Source: Rhodospirillaceae bacterium UBA6608 (GTDB taxonomy: Bacteria > Pseudomonadota > Alphaproteobacteria > Rhodospirillales_A > Casp-alpha2). From it: 18,662 bases of DNA. This document shows positions 15,067-18,662 of the stretch, piece by piece. The position numbers and the translations under genes were made by a program. The stretch spans positions 1,732-20,393 of the forward strand of contig DJHY01000246.1 of assembly GCA_002433335.1 (NCBI GenBank), in the 5' to 3' direction. Below the pieces are notes generated by a model, which saw nothing but the letters and a program-made list of their open reading frames with translations, was not told the origin of the DNA and made no database searches. How positions within the stretch are numbered: position 1 is the stretch's first letter; each line of letters opens with the position of its first letter.

Positions 15067-15094
15067 TTGACTTCGGGTCGGGAACACCTAATAT
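15067..15094 (+). promoter_or_regulatory. sigma70-type promoter of the DEAD-box helicase gene
   Basis: TTGACT at 15067-15072 and TAATAT at 15089-15094 are separated by 16 bp, the best consensus-like promoter in the window. Transcription would start near 15101, giving a leader of about 100 nt before the ATG at 15202. Confidence 0.75.
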
Positions 15095-15106
15095 CCCGCA
15101 CAGCAT

Positions 15107-15129
15107 GGCCCAGGAAAGTCCCGTGGGCC
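15107..15129 (+). promoter_or_regulatory. hairpin in the 5' leader of the DEAD-box helicase mRNA
   Basis: GGCCCA (15107-15112) pairs perfectly with TGGGCC (15124-15129). Two more inner pairs (GG at 15113-15114 with CC at 15121-15122, one bulged G) close a 6-nt loop. It begins only about 6 nt after the predicted transcription start. No T-run follows, so it is not a terminator. A 5'-end stem would stabilise the mRNA or be a target of the helicase itself. Confidence 0.55.
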
Positions 15130-15201
15130 CCTTCACCGCCGTCAGATGATGTTCAAAGCCAATGGAACTTCCAGCGGCGCAACCTCCCGAAGTGGAGAAG
15201 T

Positions 15202-16698
15202 ATGACTTCTTTTACCGATCTCGGCCTTAGCGACGAACTCCTTAAAGCGATTTCCGACGCGGGTTACACCACCCCCACCCCGATCCAGGCGCAAGCCATC
15301 CCCCAGGTCCTGATGGGCCGCGACGTTCTGGGATGCGCGCAGACGGGCACGGGCAAAACCGCGTCCTTCACGCTACCCATGATCGACATCCTGGCCTCGG
15401 GCCGGGCCAAGGCGCGGATGCCGCGCTCGTTGATCCTGGAGCCGACCCGCGAACTGGCCGCACAGGTCGCCGACAACTTCGAAATCTACGGCAAGTACAC
15501 CAAGCTGAACCACGCGCTGTTGATCGGCGGCGAGAACATGAGCGAGCAGCTCAAGGTTCTGGAAAAGGGCGTCGATGTCCTGATCGCCACGCCGGGCCGC
15601 CTGATGGACGTGTTCGAGCGCGGCCATCTGCTGCTGCGCGACGTCAAGATCCTGGTGATCGACGAAGCCGACCGCATGCTCGACATGGGCTTCATCCCGG
15701 ACGTCGAAAAGATCGTCAGCCTGTTGCCGCCGATCAAAACGACGCTGCTGTTCTCGGCCACCATGCCGCCGGAGATCAAGCGTCTGGCCGACAAGTTCCT
15801 GATGAACCCCAAGGAAATCACCGTTTCGCGCCCCGCGACGACGGCGGAAACGATCAAGCAGGGCTTGGTCGTGGTGACTGGCGCGGGGCGGGATCAGGCC
15901 TCGATCGCCAAGCGCAAGCGCGCCGTGCTGCGCAAGCTGATCGAACGCGAACAGCCAAAGAACGCAATCATCTTCTGTAACCGCAAGCGCGACGTCGACA
16001 TCGTCTATCGCTCGCTGGAACGTCATGGCTATTCCACCGCCGCGCGCCTGCACGGCGACATGGTGCAGTCCGTGCGCATGGAAACCCTGAGCAAGTTCAA
16101 AACCGGCGAAGTGACCCTGCTGGTCTGCTCCGACGTGGCCGCGCGCGGCCTCGACATTCCGGCCATGAGCCACGTCTTCAACTACGACGTGCCGACCCAT
16201 GCCGATGACTACGTGCACCGTATCGGCCGCACCGGCCGCGCCGGGCGCGAGGGCGTGGCGATCAGCATCGCCGTGCCGGCCGACGGCAAATACATCGATG
16301 CCATTGAAAAGCTGATCAATCAGCCGATCACTCGCGACGAGATGGATGGCGAAGGCGGTGCAGACCTGGAAGCCGACGACCGCAAAGGCCGCAGCCGTGG
16401 CCGCGGACGGAGCAAGAAATCCGATGCTCCGGCGGAGAACAAAGCCGACACCAAGGCCGAAAACGCCGAGGAACAAAAGGCTGAAGCCAAGGACAAGCCG
16501 CAGGACAAGCAGCCTCGGGCAGCTAAATCCGAAGGTAAATCCGAAAGCAAATCCGAGGCTAAATCGGACGATACGGACAAGCGGCGCAGCCGCAACCGCC
16601 GCGACAGCCAGGCCGGGATCGGCGAAATGGACGATATCGGCGAGGTTGCCTTCGGCCAGAGCGATCAGGTTCCGGCGTTCCTCAAGGTCGTTCCGTAA
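15202..16698 (+). CDS. DEAD-box ATP-dependent RNA helicase, RhlE type
   Basis: DEAD-box helicases remodel RNA in ribosome assembly, decay and cold adaptation. The 498-residue protein has every core motif: the Q motif (FTDLGLSDELLKAI...TPTPIQ), AQTGTGKT at 46-53, PTRELA at 81-86, TPGR at 130-133, DEAD at 154-157, SAT at 185-187, IIFCNRKRD, DVAARGLD and HRIGRTGRAG. After the core (about residue 385) comes a low-complexity tail, first Arg/Gly-Ser rich, then Lys/Glu/Ala rich, then Arg rich, ending in a short hydrophobic peptide VPAFLKVVP. Such tails bind RNA or partners. The ATG at 15202 has GGAG 4-5 nt upstream and starts exactly at the Q motif; the open frame to 14953 runs through the promoter. 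It is divergent from the hydrolase operon. Confidence 0.95.
   Translation: MTSFTDLGLSDELLKAISDAGYTTPTPIQAQAIPQVLMGRDVLGCAQTGTGKTASFTLPMIDILASGRAKARMPRSLILEPTRELAAQVADNFEIYGKYTKLNHALLIGGENMSEQLKVLEKGVDVLIATPGRLMDVFERGHLLLRDVKILVIDEADRMLDMGFIPDVEKIVSLLPPIKTTLLFSATMPPEIKRLADKFLMNPKEITVSRPATTAETIKQGLVVVTGAGRDQASIAKRKRAVLRKLIEREQPKNAIIFCNRKRDVDIVYRSLERHGYSTAARLHGDMVQSVRMETLSKFKTGEVTLLVCSDVAARGLDIPAMSHVFNYDVPTHADDYVHRIGRTGRAGREGVAISIAVPADGKYIDAIEKLINQPITRDEMDGEGGADLEADDRKGRSRGRGRSKKSDAPAENKADTKAENAEEQKAEAKDKPQDKQPRAAKSEGKSESKSEAKSDDTDKRRSRNRRDSQAGIGEMDDIGEVAFGQSDQVPAFLKVVP
16525..16572 (+). repeat. four 12-bp repeats in the tail of the helicase gene
   Basis: Four tandem 12-bp units of the form AAATCCGAxxxx occupy 16525-16536, 16537-16548, 16549-16560 and 16561-16572, encoding KSEG, KSES, KSEA and KSDD. 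The last unit has drifted. They look like slippage-derived low-complexity coding DNA in a disordered tail. Confidence 0.8.
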
Positions 16699-16741
16699 AG
16701 GCCTCTTCCGGCTTCCTTCAGCCCTATCCCTTTCGGGTGGA

Positions 16742-16770
16742 TTGACGCATTTGCGCCCTGCCCCTACCGT
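16742..16770 (+). promoter_or_regulatory. possible upstream promoter of the LapG-like peptidase gene
   Basis: TTGACG at 16742-16747 and TACCGT at 16765-16770 are 17 bp apart. The -35 is good and the -10 poor. A transcript from here would include the hairpin at 16785-16807 in an approximately 75-nt leader. It competes with a second, leaderless-type candidate, TATACT at 16838-16843. Confidence 0.35.
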
Positions 16771-16784
16771 GCGACCGTTCGCCC

Positions 16785-16807
16785 GGCCGATGACGTATGC
16801 ATCGGTC
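16785..16807. repeat. inverted repeat upstream of the LapG-like peptidase gene
   Basis: CCGATG (16787-16792) and CATCGG (16800-16805) are perfect inverted arms around a 7-nt loop. They extend by one G-T and one G-C pair to 16785-16807. The dyad lies between the two candidate promoter elements of the peptidase gene and has no T-run, so an operator or leader hairpin is more likely than a terminator. Confidence 0.45.
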
Positions 16808-16849
16808 AGGCGGTAGCAGTTTCAACGGGTTGCAGGGTATACTCCCGAC

Positions 16850-17554
16850 ATGCGCAGAATGCTCAGCCCTCGGCACGGATGCCCTTGGCCTGCTTGGATC
16901 GCCGCCGTTCCGCTGGTGATCGGCGTTGCCGTCACCAGCGTTCAGTCGGCCAAGGCGGCAACCGCGACCCCCAGCTTTTTCAACACCAAGGAAATGCAAT
17001 CCTCGGACCTGAAGGCCTTCACCAAATGGACGGGGGCACTGGCGCGCTTCGCTGAAACCCGCAAGGCGAAGAAACCATTGGTCTGCGGCCCCGGGCCGGG
17101 CGCCATGCAAATCTGCGGCGATGCCGACTGGCTGACTTTCCTGAAGCAGATTAAAGATATGAACCGCCTGGACCAGATCCGCCAGATCAACGCCCGCATG
17201 AACAAGGCGAAGTACGTTCAGGACAACGACAACTGGGGCGTCAGCGACTATTGGGAAACGCCCTACGAGTTCATGGCCCGGTTCGGCGATTGCGAGGACT
17301 ACGCCATTATCAAATACCTGTCGTTGCGCTTTCTCGGCTGGGACGAACAGGATTTGCGCGTGGTCGCGGTCAAGGACCTGAACCTCAAGGTCGGCCACGC
17401 AATTCTGGTCGTCTACATGCAGAACAAGGCCGGACAGCGCATTCCCCTGGTGCTCGACAATCAGATCGAAAACGTGGTGAAGGCCGATTCAATCCGCCAT
17501 TACCAACCGGTCTTTTCGATCAACGAAAAGAACTGGTGGCGGCACGTCAACTGA
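16850..17554 (+). CDS. secreted transglutaminase-like cysteine peptidase (LapG/BTLCP family)
   Basis: The 234-residue protein has an N-terminal signal or anchor (hydrophobic segment about residues 14-30, possible cleavage after SAKA at 33-36), so it should act in the periplasm. The mature part matches the bacterial transglutaminase-like cysteine proteinase family that includes LapG. The triad is C148 in GDCEDYA, H183 in VGHAILVV and D203 in LDNQ. The WETPYEFMARFGDCEDYA block is typical. LapG cleaves large surface adhesins in biofilm dispersal under control of the c-di-GMP receptor LapD; neither an adhesin nor lapD is nearby, so that role is only possible. A second ATG lies at codon 4. There is no close Shine-Dalgarno; TATACT at 16838-16843 ends 6 nt before the ATG. 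Confidence 0.87.
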   Translation: MRRMLSPRHGCPWPAWIAAVPLVIGVAVTSVQSAKAATATPSFFNTKEMQSSDLKAFTKWTGALARFAETRKAKKPLVCGPGPGAMQICGDADWLTFLKQIKDMNRLDQIRQINARMNKAKYVQDNDNWGVSDYWETPYEFMARFGDCEDYAIIKYLSLRFLGWDEQDLRVVAVKDLNLKVGHAILVVYMQNKAGQRIPLVLDNQIENVVKADSIRHYQPVFSINEKNWWRHVN

Positions 17555-17681
17555 CGCCCTGCCCCGCGCCATCCATCATTCTTTCCGATAGCATATATTC
17601 GAATTTTTCGATGTTAGCGGCGCAAAGCCTCACCGATAGTAGGGTCGTTTCATAACCCCAACCAATCAAGGAACATCCGCA

Positions 17682-17870
17682 ATGAAACGGTCCGTTCTGT
17701 TCGCCGCCGCCCTTGCTTTTGCCATGGGCCTCGGCCTGACCGCCACTTTCCCGACCACTGCCGGCGCCTCTGAAAAGAAGGAATCGCCCTGCATGAAGTT
17801 GGTCGACAAGAAAGAGAAGATGGCTTGCCTCAAGAAGGAAGCCGAAGCCAAGAAGGCCGCGAAGAAGTAA
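17682..17870 (+). CDS. small secreted Lys-rich two-cysteine protein of unknown function
   Basis: I do not recognise this 62-residue protein. It has a convincing Sec signal (MKR, a hydrophobic core to about residue 20, then AGA before SEKK), leaving a mature peptide of roughly 33 residues. That peptide is very rich in Lys, Glu and Ala. It holds two cysteines, C37 and C49, spaced CMKLVDKKEKMAC, which could form a disulfide across a helical hairpin. A PsiF-like repeat was considered, but the match is too weak. The gene is real on several grounds: AAGGA 9 nt before the ATG, typical signal-peptide composition, and a strong terminator 28 bp after the stop. It has its own 127-bp upstream region and appears monocistronic. 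Confidence 0.75.
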   Translation: MKRSVLFAAALAFAMGLGLTATFPTTAGASEKKESPCMKLVDKKEKMACLKKEAEAKKAAKK

Positions 17871-17897
17871 TCGCGCCTTCCCTGAGAGACGCAAAAC

Positions 17898-17929
17898 GGG
17901 GCAGACGGCCTGGGCCGCCTGCCCTTTTT
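17898..17929 (+). terminator. rho-independent terminator after the small secreted protein gene
   Basis: GGGCAG (17899-17904) pairs with CTGCCC (17919-17924). After one A-C mismatch, CGGC (17906-17909) pairs with GCCG (17914-17917) around a 4-nt loop. TTTTT follows directly at 17925-17929. This is the clearest terminator in the window, and it separates the small gene from the ABC permease gene. Confidence 0.88.
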
Positions 17930-17997
17930 GCATTCCGGGTCCAACATCCGACACCTGGGCAATTCCTTCGTGGGCGGACTTGTTCTAGGCTCGGGCC

Positions 17998-18662
17998 ATG
18001 CTGCGCTTCATCGCCGAACGTCTGATTCAATCCATCCTTGTCCTGGCGGTCATGTCCTTTGTCGTGTTCGCCCTGATCGGCCTGATGCCCGGCGATCCCG
18101 TAGACATGATGATTTCCGCCGATCCGCAGCTGACCTCGGCCGATATCGCGAAGCTGCGCGAAATCCACGGACTGGACCGCCCGGTGGTCGAACGCTATGC
18201 GGCTTGGCTGGGGGCGGCGCTTCAGGGAGATTTCGGCTTTTCCCGCCTGTTCGCCAAACCGGTGTTCGACATCCTGGCCCCGGCCCTGGGCAACACCTTG
18301 GCCCTGCTCGGCATCAGCCTGACGCTGGCGCTCTGTATCGGGCTGCCGCTCGGCATTTGGGCGGCAGTGAAGCCCTATTCCGTGCGCGATTACGCGGTCA
18401 ATCTGTTCGCCTTCGCAGGCATCTCCGTCCCCTCGTTCTGGCTGGGCCTGCTGCTGATCATCCTGTTCGCCGTCACCCTGGGCTGGTTTCCCGCCGGGGG
18501 CCTGGGCGAACCGGGCCGCGACGGGTGGAGCGACAAGCTGATCTATTTGGTTCTGCCCGCGACCAGCCTGACCCTGGCCAGCGTCGGCGGGCATACCCGC
18601 TACATGCGGGCCAGCATGCTGGAAACCCTGCGGCAGGACTTCATCCGCACCGCGCGGGCCAA
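17998..18662 (+). CDS. ABC transporter permease, DppB/OppB type (3' end outside window)
   Basis: The first 221 codons of an inner-membrane permease of the peptide/nickel importer family are present. The N-terminus LRFIAERLIQSILVLAVMSFVVFALIGLMPGDPVD is typical of DppB-like subunits. The periplasmic segment with LREIHGLDRPVVERYAAWLG and QGDFGFSRL follows, and then four further membrane segments. The sequence stops just as the EAA-like cytoplasmic loop begins (ASMLETLRQDFIRTARA). Partner genes for the second permease, ATPases and binding protein are expected downstream, outside the window. The substrate is unknown. No Shine-Dalgarno precedes the ATG at 17998; TAGGCT at 17986-17991 ends 6 nt before it. 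It stays open to the window end without a stop. Confidence 0.92.
   Translation, partial: MLRFIAERLIQSILVLAVMSFVVFALIGLMPGDPVDMMISADPQLTSADIAKLREIHGLDRPVVERYAAWLGAALQGDFGFSRLFAKPVFDILAPALGNTLALLGISLTLALCIGLPLGIWAAVKPYSVRDYAVNLFAFAGISVPSFWLGLLLIILFAVTLGWFPAGGLGEPGRDGWSDKLIYLVLPATSLTLASVGGHTRYMRASMLETLRQDFIRTARA

Noticed and set aside
15373..16476. A 367-codon minus-strand frame opposite the DEAD-box helicase
   Set aside because: It is antisense to a protein with all helicase motifs. Its His/Val/Asp-rich repeats mirror helicase codons.
17580..17640. Direct repeat CCGATAG and an AT-rich patch upstream of the small secreted protein gene
   Set aside because: Two 7-bp copies 46 bp apart are within chance expectation, and no -35/-10 pair of reasonable quality could be placed there.
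17830..18594. A 254-codon minus-strand frame opposite the ABC permease gene
   Set aside because: The Gln/Gly/Arg-rich product has no hydrophobic or catalytic motif. The plus strand encodes a textbook DppB-type membrane protein, and this frame also crosses a strong terminator.
1..18662. Search for mobile elements, CRISPR arrays, phage genes, toxin-antitoxin or defence systems
   Set aside because: Nothing was found: no transposase or integrase motifs, no regularly spaced repeats and no terminal inverted repeats. The tRNA-Glu is cut by the window edge, and no integrase gene flanks it on the visible side.

Overview
The window reads as chromosomal DNA of a GC-rich alphaproteobacterium, most likely a Rhodospirillales-type lineage. 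The grounds are the gene set and order (alaC-hom-glpX-recJ, a class I PHA synthase, MeaB, a gamma-class carbonic anhydrase, a GHSSS-type OmpA lipoprotein) and the protein sequences themselves. This is inference from remembered families; no database was searched. Nearly all of it is ordinary, densely packed core-type genome. I see no insertion sequence, integrase, prophage, CRISPR array or toxin-antitoxin pair, and no obvious new multi-gene system.

Left part (1-6.8 kb, all minus strand). The 5' half of a tRNA-Glu(TTC) sits at the very edge. Upstream of it in transcription order is a compact metabolic and repair cluster: alaC (transaminase), hom (homoserine dehydrogenase), a glpX homologue and recJ (single-strand exonuclease). 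The junctions are TAATG for alaC/hom, 33 bp for hom/glpX, and a 29-bp overlap for glpX/recJ, so the four genes are probably co-transcribed. The glpX product lacks several residues of the known fructose-bisphosphatase active site, which is the most notable single protein in the window. A lipoprotein with an OmpA-like domain precedes the cluster and ends in a possible terminator.

Middle (6.7-12.1 kb). A 329-bp divergent intergenic region separates the lipoprotein from phaC, the PHA synthase. PhaC carries an unusual Lys/Pro/Ala-rich repeat tail. phaC converges on a MocR/PdxR-type regulator (winged helix plus aminotransferase-like domain). The regulator is divergent from a flavin-binding pyridoxamine-oxidase-like gene followed by a TauE/SafE exporter, and a 27-bp dyad lies in the shared promoter region.

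Right part (12.1-18.7 kb). A minus-strand run carries an alpha/beta hydrolase, an isochorismatase-like hydrolase, a gamma carbonic anhydrase and meaB. Divergent from it is a RhlE-type DEAD-box RNA helicase with a clear promoter and a hairpin in its leader. Then, on the plus strand, come a LapG-like secreted cysteine peptidase, a tiny secreted two-cysteine Lys-rich protein with a strong terminator, and the first two thirds of a DppB-type ABC permease cut off by the window end.

Four genes (the regulator, the TauE-like exporter, the LapG-like peptidase and the permease) lack a good Shine-Dalgarno sequence. Each has a -10-like hexamer ending 5-6 nt before its ATG, which suggests leaderless transcripts.
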